A stretch of DNA of 64,000 bases. It comes from Paracoccaceae bacterium (GTDB taxonomy: Bacteria > Pseudomonadota > Alphaproteobacteria > Rhodobacterales > Rhodobacteraceae). Made by a program: the position numbers and the translations under genes. Location of the stretch: NCBI GenBank assembly GCA_014879735.1, contig JACSRN010000103.1, positions 52,808 to 116,807 on the forward strand. The letters run 5' to 3'. This document shows positions 8,314-17,614 of this stretch, in pieces; the stretch's first letter is position 1, and each line of letters opens with the position of its first letter. The notes under the pieces are model-generated. The model was not told where the DNA came from, did no database searches, and saw nothing but the letters and a program-made list of their open reading frames with translations.

Positions 8314-9756
8314 TCAAGGCCGGCCCGGGAAGGTATAGGCGGTCTTGACCGTCGTGAAGAACTCGACAGCGTGGTGTCCCTGTTCGCGCGGCCCGAGGCT
8401 GGAGGCCTTGCGCCCGCCGAACGGGACATGGAAGTCCACCCCCGCCGTGGGCAGGTTCACCATCACCATCCCGGCCTGTGCTGCGCGCTTGAAATGCGTG
8501 GCATGCGCAAGACTGCTGGTCACGATGCCGGAGGACAGGCCGAATTCGGTATCGTTCGCCACGGCCAGCGCCTCGGCGTAATCCTTCACGCGGATCACGC
8601 AGGCCACCGGACCGAAGATTTCCTCGCGCGAGATGCGCATGGCATTCGTCGCATCGGTGAACAGCGCCGGTTGCAGGAAGTAGCCTTCCGTTCCGCGGCT
8701 TACCCTTTCGCCGCCGAAGGCCAGCTTCGCGCCCTCGTCGCGGCCGATCGCGATATAGCGCTGATCCTGCTCCATCTGGCTTTCGTCGACCACCGGGCCG
8801 ATCTGGGTTGCGCTGTCCAGCGCATGACCCACGGTCAACTGCCCCATCCGCTCGACCACGGCGGCGACAAAGGCGTCGTGAATGCCTTCGGTCACGATCA
8901 GCCGGGACGAGGCGGTGCAGCGCTGGCCGGTCGAGAAGAAGGCGCCCTGCACCGCGCAGTCGACCGCCACTGCCAGATCGGCATCGTCCAGCACGACCAG
9001 CGGGTTCTTGCCGCCCATCTCCAGCTGCACCCTGCGCCGCAGCCGCGCCGATGCTTCGGCCACCCGGGCGCCCGTCGCGGTCGAGCCGGTGAAGCTGATC
9101 GCATCGATGCCGGGGCTGTCGAGCATGGTCTGGCCGACGACCGAGCCGCGGCCCATCACCAGGTTCAGCACGCCGGCGGGCAGGCCGGCGCGATGCAGGA
9201 TATCGACCAGCGCCCAGGCGCAGCCCGGCACCAGATCGGCGGGCTTCAGCACGACGCAGTTGCCCCAGGCCAGCGCGGGGGCAAGTTTCCAGGCGGGAAT
9301 CGCAATGGGAAAGTTCCAGGGCGTGATCAGCCCCACCACGCCAACCGGCTCGCGCGTGATCTCGACACCGATGCCGGGACGGACCGAGGGCAGCAACTCG
9401 CCGCCCGCGCGCAAGACCTCGCCGGCGAAGTAGTCGAAGATCTGACCGGCACGGGCGGCCTCTCCGATGCCTTCGGCCAGGGTCTTGCCCTCTTCCGACG
9501 AAAGAAGCCGGCCCAGTTCCTCGCGCCGCGCCGTAATCTCGTCGGCCGCCTTGCGCAGGATGGCATGGCGCTGCAGGGGAGGCATCGCGGCCCAGGCCGG
9601 GAAGGCAGCACGGGCGGCGGCAATGGCGGTCTCGGCCTCTGCGGCTGTGGCGCGGGCATAAAGCCCCACGGGCGACGTCAGATCCGAAGGGTTGCTGTTT
9701 TCGGCAAAGGTATCGCCCACCCATTCGCCGTTGATCAGATTCTGATGTTTCTGCAT
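8314..9756 (-). CDS. NAD(P)-dependent aldehyde dehydrogenase
   Basis: ALDH superfamily enzyme of 480 residues oxidising an aldehyde to the acid. Visible motifs: GLITPWNFPIAIP (oxyanion Asn), FTGSTATGARV (nucleotide-binding fold), LEMGGKNP (general-base Glu), GQRCTASSR (nucleophilic Cys) and EEIFGPV. Its N-terminus (LINGEWV...NPSDLTSPVGLYARA) resembles semialdehyde dehydrogenases of the alpha-ketoglutaric semialdehyde group. In this island it could equally oxidise propionaldehyde or 3-hydroxypropionaldehyde made by the diol dehydratase. ATG 9756 follows GAAAGG; the upstream ATG at 9774 has no ribosome site. It is not a CoA-acylating PduP-type enzyme by sequence. Confidence 0.88.
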   Translation of the reverse strand: MQKHQNLINGEWVGDTFAENSNPSDLTSPVGLYARATAAEAETAIAAARAAFPAWAAMPPLQRHAILRKAADEITARREELGRLLSSEEGKTLAEGIGEAARAGQIFDYFAGEVLRAGGELLPSVRPGIGVEITREPVGVVGLITPWNFPIAIPAWKLAPALAWGNCVVLKPADLVPGCAWALVDILHRAGLPAGVLNLVMGRGSVVGQTMLDSPGIDAISFTGSTATGARVAEASARLRRRVQLEMGGKNPLVVLDDADLAVAVDCAVQGAFFSTGQRCTASSRLIVTEGIHDAFVAAVVERMGQLTVGHALDSATQIGPVVDESQMEQDQRYIAIGRDEGAKLAFGGERVSRGTEGYFLQPALFTDATNAMRISREEIFGPVACVIRVKDYAEALAVANDTEFGLSSGIVTSSLAHATHFKRAAQAGMVMVNLPTAGVDFHVPFGGRKASSLGPREQGHHAVEFFTTVKTAYTFPGRP

Positions 9757-10030
9757 GTACCTGTCGCCTTTCATCGTGTCGCCGTTACAAGCCGGTGCTG
9801 GTTGCCAAGCCCCGCCATGAATAGGGTCGGAGCCGGAGCCGGCGCCACCGCAGCGCCAGAGTATTCCCGGGGCCGGAAAGAAGAAAGGGATGCGGTGCGG
9901 ATTCGTCTGCCGCACCGCGAAGGGCTGCTATGAAAAATTACAGGCCGCCGGCGGGAGGCGACGTGCCGGAAGCGCGCGGCACGGACCCGGTCCGCGCCGG
10001 GCCTGTGCCGCAAGCCAGAGGCTGCCTCGG

Positions 10031-11212
10031 TCAGATGCGGCCCACGCCCTGCTGCATCCCAGCCGCGCGCGGGTCGAGCAGGATATCGGGGGTGATGTCG
10101 TCGATCCCGGTATGGCCGCAGAAGGCCATGCTCAGATCCAGCGCCGAACGCAGGATCGCCAGCACCCGTGCGACGCCCGCTTCGCCCCCGGCGGCAAGAC
10201 CGTAGAGCATGGCCCGCCCGGCATAGACCCCCCTTGCGCCCAGGGCGCGTGCGCGCAGGATGTCCTGCCCCGAATGGATGCCGCCGTCCATGTGGACCTC
10301 GATCCGCCCGCCCACTGCATCCACGATCCCGGGCAGGGCGGCGATGCTGCTGGAGGCGCCGTCAAGCTGGCGTCCGCCGTGGTTCGACACGATCAGCGCA
10401 TCGGCGCCAAGGCCGGTTGCCGCAGCCGCGTCCTCGGGATCGAGGATGCCTTTCAGGATCAGCCGACCCTGCCACTGATCGCGAACCCAGGCGATGGCAT
10501 CGTGTCCCAGGTTCGGTTCAAACTGACCCGCCGTCCATTCCGCCATCCGCTTCAGCCCATCGACATCGGGCAAATGGCCGAGGATATTGCCATAGCTCCA
10601 GGATTTCGCCCGCAGCATCCGCAGGCACCAGCGCGGCCGGGCTGCAAACTGCGCGACCACCGGCAGGCTGGGTTTCGGCGGCGCCCCCAGCCGGTTGCGC
10701 ACATCGGCATGGCGCTGGCCAAGGATCTGCAAATCCAGCGTCAGCACCAGCGTGCGGCAACCCGCCGCCCAGGCCCGCCGCATCAGATCGGCCACGAAGG
10801 CGCGGTCGCGCATCACGTATAACTGGAACCAGAACGGCCGACTGGCCGCCGTCGCCACCTGCTCGATCGACGAGATCGAGAAGGTCGACATGGTATAGGG
10901 AATGCCCGCAGCCTCGGCCGCACGCATCAGCGCCACCTCGCCATCGGGCCAGAGCATGCCGGCCATGCCGGTCGGCGCGATGGCCAGCGGCATGGCCACC
11001 GCCTCGCCGGCCATGGTGGTGGCAAGCGAGCGGTCGCGCAGGTCGCGGCAGACCCGCTGGCGGAACAGGATCCGCCCGAGATCCGCGGCATTGCGGTCGC
11101 GCGTGCCTTCCGTCCATGACCCGCTGTCGACATAGCCGAAGAACATCCGAGGGACGCGCGCGCGGGCAAGCTCGCGCATCTCGGCAACGGTCTGTATCCG
11201 CGCCAGATCCAT
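10031..11212 (-). CDS. FMN-dependent alpha-hydroxyacid dehydrogenase (L-lactate dehydrogenase-like)
   Basis: A 393-residue member of the lactate dehydrogenase/glycolate oxidase TIM-barrel family, which oxidises (S)-2-hydroxyacids to 2-oxoacids with FMN. It shows IAPTGMAGMLWPDGE near the flavin, STFSISSIEQVA, and the active-site SNHGGRQLDG with catalytic His and substrate-binding Arg, followed by HMDGGIHSGQDILRARALGA (FMN phosphate site). The ATG lies 3 bases after the aldA-type stop codon. That points to stepwise use: the aldehyde dehydrogenase makes lactate (or glycerate/glycolate) and this enzyme makes pyruvate (or the 2-oxoacid). Lactate is inferred, not proved. Confidence 0.88.
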   Translation of the reverse strand: MDLARIQTVAEMRELARARVPRMFFGYVDSGSWTEGTRDRNAADLGRILFRQRVCRDLRDRSLATTMAGEAVAMPLAIAPTGMAGMLWPDGEVALMRAAEAAGIPYTMSTFSISSIEQVATAASRPFWFQLYVMRDRAFVADLMRRAWAAGCRTLVLTLDLQILGQRHADVRNRLGAPPKPSLPVVAQFAARPRWCLRMLRAKSWSYGNILGHLPDVDGLKRMAEWTAGQFEPNLGHDAIAWVRDQWQGRLILKGILDPEDAAAATGLGADALIVSNHGGRQLDGASSSIAALPGIVDAVGGRIEVHMDGGIHSGQDILRARALGARGVYAGRAMLYGLAAGGEAGVARVLAILRSALDLSMAFCGHTGIDDITPDILLDPRAAGMQQGVGRI

Positions 11213-11215
11213 GAT

Positions 11216-12661
11216 CTAGTCGGCCCAGTTCACATACATGGTCTTCTTGCGCAGATAACCTTCAAAGCCGTGCTGCCCGTCCTCGCCGCCAAGACCCGAG
11301 TTCTTCCAGCCGCAGTGGAAGCCCTGGACCAATTCGCCGCAGCCGCGGTTGACGTAGATTTCACCGAAGGCCAGGTCGCGCGCGGCCAGCATCAGGCGGC
11401 GGACGTCGCGGGTGAAGACATAGGCCGACAGGCCATAGTCGCTGGCATTTGCTTCGGCCAGGGCCTCGTCGAAATCCCCGATCACTGTAACCGGGGCAAT
11501 CGGGCCAAAGATTTCCTCTTTCGTCAGCGGGTTGTCCCTGGGCGATGTCATCACCGTGGGCTGGTACCAATACCCCTTGGCGAAAGCCGCACCCTGCGGC
11601 CGGCCACCGCCGGTCAGAACCTCGGCGCCCGCTGCAACGGCGCGGGCGACGATGGCTTCGATCTTCTCCAGTTCCATGCGGCTGACCTTCGGGCCCATGT
11701 CTGGGTCGGTCATCGGATCGGCCAGCATCAGCGCCCGTGCGCGGGCGACGAATTTCTCGGTAAAGGCCTGCGCGATCTTCGCATGGACATAGATCCGCTC
11801 GGCGCAGGTGCAGATCTGGCCGCAATTGGTGAAGCGCGAGACGATGGCGGCGTCGACCGCCCGGTCAAGATCGGCATCGTCCAGCACGATGAAGGGGGCC
11901 TTGCCGCCCAGTTCCAGCCGGATCGGCTTCAACCCCGGTGCCGCCGCCGAAAAGATCTCGCGCCCTGCCCGGACCGATCCGGTCATCGTCACCAGATCGG
12001 TGCCACGGCTTTCCACCAGATGCTGGCCAACGCTGCGCCCAGGTCCGGTGACGACATTGATCACGCCGGCGGGAAAGCCCAGGGTATCGGCGATGCGGGC
12101 GATCTCGATCCCCGACAGGGGCGTGATCTCGTGCCCTTTCAGCACCACCGTGTTGCCAGCCGTCAATGCCGGGCCAAGCTTGCGGCCGGCAAGCGCCGAG
12201 GGATAGTTCCAGGCCGTCAGCGCTGCCACCACGCCATAGGGCACGCGGCGGATCCATACATCCTCGTCGGCATTGTCCGAAGGCAGCAGTTCCCCCTGAA
12301 TCCGCCGCGCCTGTTCGGCGGCGTAGCCAAGGAAATTGGCGGTAGCGTCGATCTCGCCACGGGCCTGCCCGATGGGCTTGCCCTGTTCGGCCACCACGAT
12401 CTTCGCCAGATGCTCGCGTTCATCCAGGATGGCGCTGGCCAGCTTGCTGACCATGCGACCGCGCTCGATCGCGGGCAGGCGAGACCATTCGGGCTGTGCC
12501 CGGCGCGCAGCCGCGATGGCGCGCTCGGCATCGGCCACGGTCCCCTCGGGCACCGTGGCGACCACCGTCTCGTTCGACGGGTTCTCCACCTCGACCCGCG
12601 CCGCGCCCTCGCCATCGGTAAAGGCGCCGTCGATGTACATCTGGTAATGCGGAACGCTCAT
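11216..12661 (-). CDS. aldA: Lactaldehyde/glycolaldehyde dehydrogenase, AldA-type
   Basis: 481-residue ALDH with the AldA-like opening VPHYQMYIDGAF, AALTAWNYPSALAGRKLGPA, LELGGKAPFIVLDDADLD (general-base Glu) and NCGQICTCAERIYV (catalytic Cys), plus a C-terminal HCGWKNSGLGGEDG. In E. coli AldA oxidises L-lactaldehyde to L-lactate with NAD. Here it sits between an MDR alcohol dehydrogenase-like gene and an FMN lactate dehydrogenase-like gene, an order that matches diol to lactaldehyde to lactate to pyruvate. A GGAGG lies at the usual distance before ATG 12661. Glycolaldehyde or glyceraldehyde are alternative substrates. Confidence 0.85.
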   Translation of the reverse strand: MSVPHYQMYIDGAFTDGEGAARVEVENPSNETVVATVPEGTVADAERAIAAARRAQPEWSRLPAIERGRMVSKLASAILDEREHLAKIVVAEQGKPIGQARGEIDATANFLGYAAEQARRIQGELLPSDNADEDVWIRRVPYGVVAALTAWNYPSALAGRKLGPALTAGNTVVLKGHEITPLSGIEIARIADTLGFPAGVINVVTGPGRSVGQHLVESRGTDLVTMTGSVRAGREIFSAAAPGLKPIRLELGGKAPFIVLDDADLDRAVDAAIVSRFTNCGQICTCAERIYVHAKIAQAFTEKFVARARALMLADPMTDPDMGPKVSRMELEKIEAIVARAVAAGAEVLTGGGRPQGAAFAKGYWYQPTVMTSPRDNPLTKEEIFGPIAPVTVIGDFDEALAEANASDYGLSAYVFTRDVRRLMLAARDLAFGEIYVNRGCGELVQGFHCGWKNSGLGGEDGQHGFEGYLRKKTMYVNWAD

Positions 12662-12729
12662 GGCGCTGTCCTCCCTCGGTTCCCCCCGCCCTCCGGCGGC
12701 CTCTCTCGTCCGTCTGCCTCTGGCCCGGA

Positions 12730-13716
12730 TCAGGCGTCGATCCGCACCACGACCTTGCCGTCGAACTCGCGGCGACGCAGACGGGCAAGATAATCAGGCA
12801 CTTCGTCCAGCGTGATGACCGCTTCGATCATCGGATCCAGCCTGCCCTCGGCGAGCATCTCGACCAGGGCCGCACCCATGACGGCAAAGTCGCGCTGCGT
12901 GCGCAGGTCCCCTGCGCCATAGGCGCCGCCCAGGGCGATCTCGTGGATCGAGGCCGCATAGGTATAGGGCGGCGTCCGGCTCAGGTCGGGCAGCGGGTCG
13001 ACGCAGGCGAGATGGCCGTTGTAGCGCAGCAGCGACAGAGATTTGCGAGCATCCTGCGGGTTCGCCACCTCCAGCATCGCATCCGCGCCGAACCCGCCGT
13101 TCGCGGCCCGGACCTCGGCCGGCAGATCGGTGGCGCGATAGTCCAGTGCCACATCGGCACCAAGCGCCTTGGCCCGCGCCGCCTTTTCGGGACGGACAAG
13201 CGCGATCACCCTGGCCCCGATCCGATGTGCGATCTGCACCGCAAAACCGCCCACCCCACCCGAGGCACCCTGGATCACGATGGTCTGCCCGGCTTCCAGC
13301 CGAATCTTGCGCACCAGCGCCTGATAGGCGGTCAGGCCGGCGCAGGGCACGGCCGCGGCAGCCTCGAACGAGACGGTCTCCGGCAGGCTGACCAGAACAT
13401 GCGCCACGGTCACGGCAAATTCGGCAAATACGCCCTGCCGGTTCAGGTTGCCGTGCCAGACCACACGGTCGCCGATCTGCCAGCCTTCGACACCCTCGCC
13501 CAGCGCATCGACCACCCCCGCGGCATCGAGGCCAACGACATGCGGCTCGTGCCACCAGGGTGCCACGCCGGTACAAAGCTTCCAGTCGACCGGGTTCAGG
13601 CTGGCGGCCATGACCCGGACGCGCACCTCGCCCGGCCCGGGCTCGGGCACCGGCAGATCGGCAAGGCCGGTGGTGGACATGTCGTCTTGCGGTTTGGTGC
13701 AGAAAATCGCGCGCAT
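12730..13716 (-). CDS. Zinc-independent MDR oxidoreductase (quinone oxidoreductase-like)
   Basis: 328-residue medium-chain dehydrogenase/reductase. It has the N-terminal GroES-like fold (EPGPGEVRVRVMAASLNPVDWK) and the Rossmann motif IQGASGGVGGFAVQIA near the middle. The catalytic zinc ligands of true alcohol dehydrogenases (GHE motif, Cys cluster) are not visible, so it is closer to quinone oxidoreductase/crotonyl reductase-like MDRs. It lies 68 bases before aldA on the same strand. It may handle an aldehyde/alcohol or a quinone, and the substrate cannot be read from sequence. Confidence 0.82.
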   Translation of the reverse strand: MRAIFCTKPQDDMSTTGLADLPVPEPGPGEVRVRVMAASLNPVDWKLCTGVAPWWHEPHVVGLDAAGVVDALGEGVEGWQIGDRVVWHGNLNRQGVFAEFAVTVAHVLVSLPETVSFEAAAAVPCAGLTAYQALVRKIRLEAGQTIVIQGASGGVGGFAVQIAHRIGARVIALVRPEKAARAKALGADVALDYRATDLPAEVRAANGGFGADAMLEVANPQDARKSLSLLRYNGHLACVDPLPDLSRTPPYTYAASIHEIALGGAYGAGDLRTQRDFAVMGAALVEMLAEGRLDPMIEAVITLDEVPDYLARLRRREFDGKVVVRIDA

Positions 13717-13762
13717 GGCTTGGGGGCTCTCGTTCGTGTCAGGAAAATCTGGCCGGCGTCGA

Positions 13763-14173
13763 TCAGGGGGCCGGCACCATCCAGTCGGGCTGGACCAGTT
13801 CGATCAGATAGCCATCGGGGTCCTTCAGGAAGGCGATCAGGGTGCGCCCGTGCTTCATCGGTCCGGGCTCGCGGGTGATCACTGCACCGCCGGCACGAAG
13901 GGTTTCTGCCGTGGCATAGATATCGGGGGTTTCCAGCGCGATATGGCCGTAGCCGGTACCGATCTCATAGGGGCCGTGATCGTAGTTGTAGGTCAGTTCG
14001 ATCACCGTGCCGGTGTCCTCGGGGCCATAGCCCAGAAAGGCCAGCGTGAACTTGCCTTCGGGAAAATCCTGTCTGCGGATAAGTGTCATCCCCAGCAGCC
14101 CGGTATAGAACCGGATGGAGGCGTCGAGGTCCTGCACGCGCAACATGACGTGCATCATGCGCAGTTTGCTCAT
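13763..14173 (-). CDS. gloA: Glyoxalase I (lactoylglutathione lyase), VOC family
   Basis: 136-residue VOC-fold enzyme isomerising the methylglyoxal-glutathione adduct to S-lactoylglutathione. It shows HVMLRVQDLDASIRFYTGLLGM (first metal-ligand His), LAFLGYGPEDTGTVIELTYN (Glu), GHIALETPDIY (His) and LKDPDGYLIELVQ (last Glu), the four GloA metal ligands. The ORF track starts six codons upstream; ATG 14173 follows AAAGGA at 7 bases and begins the conserved domain. It is the first gene of the gloA-MDR-aldA-hydroxyacid dehydrogenase run and has the TAACATGTC motif 53 bases upstream. Its job is probably detoxifying methylglyoxal made during C3 oxidation. Confidence 0.92.
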   Translation of the reverse strand: MSKLRMMHVMLRVQDLDASIRFYTGLLGMTLIRRQDFPEGKFTLAFLGYGPEDTGTVIELTYNYDHGPYEIGTGYGHIALETPDIYATAETLRAGGAVITREPGPMKHGRTLIAFLKDPDGYLIELVQPDWMVPAP

Positions 14174-14225
14174 CGGGCGGTCCTTTCGCATTTGGGTCCC
14201 GGCGCCGTGGCGGCTCCAAGACAGG

Positions 14226-14235
14226 TAACATGTCT
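14226..14235. promoter_or_regulatory. Putative operator TAACATGTCT upstream of gloA
   Basis: TAACATGTCT matches 9 of 10 bases of TAACATGTCA, which occurs twice, inverted, in the ABC transporter/diol dehydratase divergent region. It lies 53 bases before the gloA ATG, in the gap after the GntR gene. The likely binder is the FCD GntR regulator encoded next to it, by proximity only. Confidence 0.5.
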
Positions 14236-14267
14236 ATTCGAAGCGACCACTTCCGCCGCCCCGGACC

Positions 14268-14933
14268 TCAGGTGGCTATCGAACTGTAGTAGCGTTCGGT
14301 ATAGGCGATATGGCTGCGCAGGACGCGGACCGCCGCCGCGCGGTCGCGGGCGACGATCGCCTGCTTCAGCGCCTCGTGCTCGCTGAGGGAATTGGCGTTA
14401 TGCGCCTCTTCCTGCGAGAAACGGTAGCGCAGCGCGGCAAAGCGGCTGTTGACCTGGCTGCGGTAGGTCTGTTCCAGCAGGGGTGACTGGGCCCGCCCCA
14501 TGATGCAGAGGTGAAGCTCGGTATCCAGTTCCTGATAGACTTCGCGCGCGCGCACTTTCAGCACCTCGTGCATTTCCAGGCAGATGCGGCGGATGTCGGA
14601 TTCCAGGCCCTGCGGATCGCGCTCCATCGCCATGGCGATGGCCTCGACCTCCAGTGCGGTGCGCAACTCGCAAAGCGCGTGCAACTCCGTGACCGAAGGG
14701 CGGAACACGAAGGTGCCGTTCTGCGGCCGGATGTCGATCAGCCCCTCGCCTTCCAGCCGGATATAGGCCGAGCGGATCGGCGCCTTGGTCACGCCATAGA
14801 GTTCGGAAAGTTGCGCCTCGGAGATCTTCTCGCCAAGCGCGAAACGGTTCTCGATGATGTCCTGACGCAACCGTTCCAGCACCAGTTCGGAAACGGGTCT
14901 CGGCCGTTCGATCTTGGGAATGGTCCGGTTCAT
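14268..14933 (-). CDS. GntR-family (FadR/FCD subfamily) transcriptional regulator
   Basis: 221-residue regulator with an N-terminal winged helix (ERLRQDIIENRFALGEKISEAQLSELYGVTKAPIRSAYIRLEGEGLI) and an all-helical C-terminal FCD ligand domain containing the Asp/His metal-binding pattern (ELDTELHLCIMG and SEHEALKQAIVARD). FCD regulators commonly sense small organic acids. It sits between the GMC oxidoreductase and gloA on the same strand, inside the island it most likely controls. The repeated TAACATGTCA element is the best candidate operator. Confidence 0.9.
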   Translation of the reverse strand: MNRTIPKIERPRPVSELVLERLRQDIIENRFALGEKISEAQLSELYGVTKAPIRSAYIRLEGEGLIDIRPQNGTFVFRPSVTELHALCELRTALEVEAIAMAMERDPQGLESDIRRICLEMHEVLKVRAREVYQELDTELHLCIMGRAQSPLLEQTYRSQVNSRFAALRYRFSQEEAHNANSLSEHEALKQAIVARDRAAAVRVLRSHIAYTERYYSSIAT

Positions 14934-14945
14934 TACCCTGGCCCG

Positions 14946-16538
14946 TCAGCGCTGCAACATGAAGGATACTGCCTTATCCGCAATCACCAGTGTGGTCGAG
15001 TTTGTATTGCCGCTGATGATTGTCGGCATCACCGACGCATCAGCGACGCGCAGCCCGTCGATCCCCTTCACCCGCAGATCCGGCGTGACGACGGCCCGCG
15101 GATCGTCCTCGCGACCCATGCGGGCGGTGCCGACCGGGTGATAGACGGTCTTGACGAATTTCTTCGCATGTTCGGCAATGGCTTCGTCGCTGTCCTTGCC
15201 GGGGCCGGGAAAGATCTCGCGGTCGATCATGCCCTTCAGGGGCGTCTGGGCCAGGATGCGCCGGGCCTGCCGCACGCCGCCGATCGACAGCCGCAGGTCT
15301 TCGGGATCCTCGAAATAGTTCGGATCGACAAGCGGCTGCTGACGCGGATCATCCGAGGTCAGCCGCACCGACCCGCGCGATCCCGGGCGCAGCACGCAGG
15401 AATTGATTGTCAGGCCCCAGGTCGGCTTCAGATCGGTCGTGCCCGGCTCCAGATAGACCGAAGGCACGCAGAACTGCTGGATCTTCGCCTCGGCCGACAG
15501 GTCGTCTGGGTTGAAGAACGAGCAGGCCTCGACCCCGTTCGAGGCGACGGGGCCGGTCTTGAACAGCAGGTACTGCAGGCCGTTGCGGATCTGGTTCCAG
15601 CCGCGGTCCTGGCCGAAATAGCCGTAGGGACCGTTGCAGAACGACAGCACCGGCACTTCGGTATGGTCCTGCAGGTTCTGGCCCACGCCATCGAGGTCGA
15701 CCAGCGTCGGGATCCCGGTCTCCTTCAGGTGGAAATGCGGCCCGATGCCCGACAGCATCAGCACCTTGGGCGTCGCGATCGAGCCGGCACAGAGCACCAC
15801 CTCGCGGCCCGCCTGCGCCGTGGCAACCTTGCCGTCGCGGGAATATTCCACCCCGGTGGCACGGCCGTTCGCAGTCAGGATGCGATGGACAAGGCTTCCG
15901 GTCAGCACCTCCAGCCGCCCGGTCTTCCTGGCCGGATGCAGGAAGGCATCGGCTGCAGACACGCGCCGCCCGTCCTTGGTGTTCATTTGGACGAAGCCGG
16001 TTCCCGCCTGCCTCGGGCCATTGAAATCGGGCGTGAAGGGAATGCCGGCAGCCTGGGCGGCCATCACATAGGCGCGGCTCAGTTCACATAGATGCACCGG
16101 GTCGGAAACCGCCATCGGCCCTTCGACGCCGTGCAGATCGTTGTTGAAGCGGTTGTTGCCTTCCATCGCCTTGAAGCGCTTCAGCAGCTCGGGCCAGCTC
16201 CAGCCGGTATCGTCGGTCGCCTCGACCCAGGCATCGTAGTCGGTGGCCTGGCCGCGGATATAGACCATGGCATTGACCGACGACCCGCCGCCAACCACCC
16301 GTCCCGTCGGCACCACCGGTTGCCGCCCGCCCAGCCGCTGCTGCACGGTGGACTGGTAGAACCACATGTATTTCTCGACGCCCAGAAGCTTGACGAAGCC
16401 GGCAGGCATCTGGATCAGCGGATTGCGGTCGGAACCACCGGCTTCGAGGACAAGCACCGTCGCGCCTGCCTCTGCCAGTTTGCCCGCAATCAGCGACCCC
16501 GCTGTCCCGCCGCCGACCACGACATAGTCATAGGTCAT
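14946..16538 (-). CDS. GMC-family FAD oxidoreductase (choline/alcohol dehydrogenase-like)
   Basis: 530-residue flavoprotein oxidising an alcohol to an aldehyde or ketone. It has the ADP-binding VVVGGGTAGSLIAGKLAEAG at residues 6-25, the GMC signature GRVVGGGSSVNAMVYIRG near residue 85, and the C-terminal catalytic region YHPVGTARMG plus VMPTIISGNTNSTT. There is no signal peptide. It overlaps the end of the upstream ATPase gene by 11 bases, so it belongs to the transporter operon. The likely substrate is whatever the importer brings in, for example a short diol or polyol; choline is less likely because no betaine genes are nearby. Confidence 0.88.
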   Translation of the reverse strand: MTYDYVVVGGGTAGSLIAGKLAEAGATVLVLEAGGSDRNPLIQMPAGFVKLLGVEKYMWFYQSTVQQRLGGRQPVVPTGRVVGGGSSVNAMVYIRGQATDYDAWVEATDDTGWSWPELLKRFKAMEGNNRFNNDLHGVEGPMAVSDPVHLCELSRAYVMAAQAAGIPFTPDFNGPRQAGTGFVQMNTKDGRRVSAADAFLHPARKTGRLEVLTGSLVHRILTANGRATGVEYSRDGKVATAQAGREVVLCAGSIATPKVLMLSGIGPHFHLKETGIPTLVDLDGVGQNLQDHTEVPVLSFCNGPYGYFGQDRGWNQIRNGLQYLLFKTGPVASNGVEACSFFNPDDLSAEAKIQQFCVPSVYLEPGTTDLKPTWGLTINSCVLRPGSRGSVRLTSDDPRQQPLVDPNYFEDPEDLRLSIGGVRQARRILAQTPLKGMIDREIFPGPGKDSDEAIAEHAKKFVKTVYHPVGTARMGREDDPRAVVTPDLRVKGIDGLRVADASVMPTIISGNTNSTTLVIADKAVSFMLQR

Positions 16539-17613
16539 CAGAGTGTTCCTTCACCTTCACATCGGCGGGGAACAGCAGCAGGTGGTCGGGATCGACCGAG
16601 ATGGTGACGGTTTCGTTGCGGGCGACCTTCACCCCCGGCGGTGCAATCAGCGAGACGCGCACCGAACCGATATCGACGAAGATCTCGTTATGGTCCTGCA
16701 ACTCCTCGGTGATGAAGCCGCGACCCTGCAGCTGCACCGGCGAGCCCGCGCCAAGCCGCATGAAATGCGGGCGGATTGCCGCAAGCCCCACGGGGCCCAG
16801 TTCGCGCACCCGCGCGCGAAGCGGGTCGGTCAGCGAAACACGGTTCCCCTCGATCGTCAGGCCAGTTTCATCGGCATCGCTAAAGTCGAAGAAGTTGATC
16901 GGCGGCTCGCCCACGAAACCCGCGACAAAGGCATTGGCCGGGCGGGAATAGACCTCTGGCGGGGTTGCCAGCTGCTGGATCGCCCCGTCCGACATCACCA
17001 TCACCCGGTCGGCAAGGGCCAGCGCCTCTTCCTGATCATGGGTGACATAGATCATCGTATGGCCGAATTCCTGGTGGATCGACTTGATGAACCGGCGCAT
17101 CCGATAGCGCTGGCGGGTATCGAGGTGGCTGATCGGCTCGTCCAGCAGGAAGACGGCGGGCTTGCGCACCAGCGCACGCGCCAGGCCCACGCGCTGCGCC
17201 TGCCCCGAGGACAGCCGGCCCGGCTTCAGCCCGAGAAGGGGGGTCAGTTCCATCTTCTCGGCCACCGCCCGCACGGCACGGTCGATCTCGGCCTGATCCT
17301 TGCCGGCAGAGCGCAGCGGAAAGGCGATATTTTCATAGACGGTGATCGGCGCGTAGAGGGCATAGTTCTCGAAGGACATCGCGACATTGCGGTCGCGGGC
17401 ACGGACATCGTTGACGGGCGTGCCGTCAAAGAGAATCTGCCCCTCGGTAATCGATTCCAACCCCGCGATCATCCGCATGGTCGATGATTTTCCGCAGCCC
17501 GAAGGACCGAGGATCGCCACGAACTCGCCATCGGCAATGTCGAAGTCGATCCCGTGGACGGCCTGAAAGTTGCCGTAGCGCTTGAGAAGTCTGTTGGCGG
17601 TGATGCGGGCCAT
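16528..17613 (-). CDS. Sugar/polyol ABC transporter ATPase (UgpC/MalK type), second copy
   Basis: 361-residue ATPase with Walker A GPSGCGKSSTMRMIAG, signature SSGQAQRVGLARAL, Walker B VFLLDEPISHLD, H-loop VTHDQEEALALADR and a C-terminal OB-like MalK regulatory domain (about residues 240-361). The signature Leu of LSSGQ reads LSSGQAQ, a normal variant. MARITANRL at 17613 is the natural start; the ORF-track extension has no homology. It follows the other ATPase gene by a single base. Two different ATPases in one operon suggest a heterodimer, as in rhizobial glycerol importers (GlpS/GlpT). Confidence 0.9.
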   Translation of the reverse strand: MARITANRLLKRYGNFQAVHGIDFDIADGEFVAILGPSGCGKSSTMRMIAGLESITEGQILFDGTPVNDVRARDRNVAMSFENYALYAPITVYENIAFPLRSAGKDQAEIDRAVRAVAEKMELTPLLGLKPGRLSSGQAQRVGLARALVRKPAVFLLDEPISHLDTRQRYRMRRFIKSIHQEFGHTMIYVTHDQEEALALADRVMVMSDGAIQQLATPPEVYSRPANAFVAGFVGEPPINFFDFSDADETGLTIEGNRVSLTDPLRARVRELGPVGLAAIRPHFMRLGAGSPVQLQGRGFITEELQDHNEIFVDIGSVRVSLIAPPGVKVARNETVTISVDPDHLLLFPADVKVKEHSDDL

Positions 17614-17614
17614 G

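Noticed and set aside
8296-9724. Upstream part of the 613-residue minus-strand ORF containing the GlcG-like protein
   Set aside because: Runs in another frame of the aldehyde dehydrogenase gene on the same strand; composition is Arg/Gly-rich without motifs.
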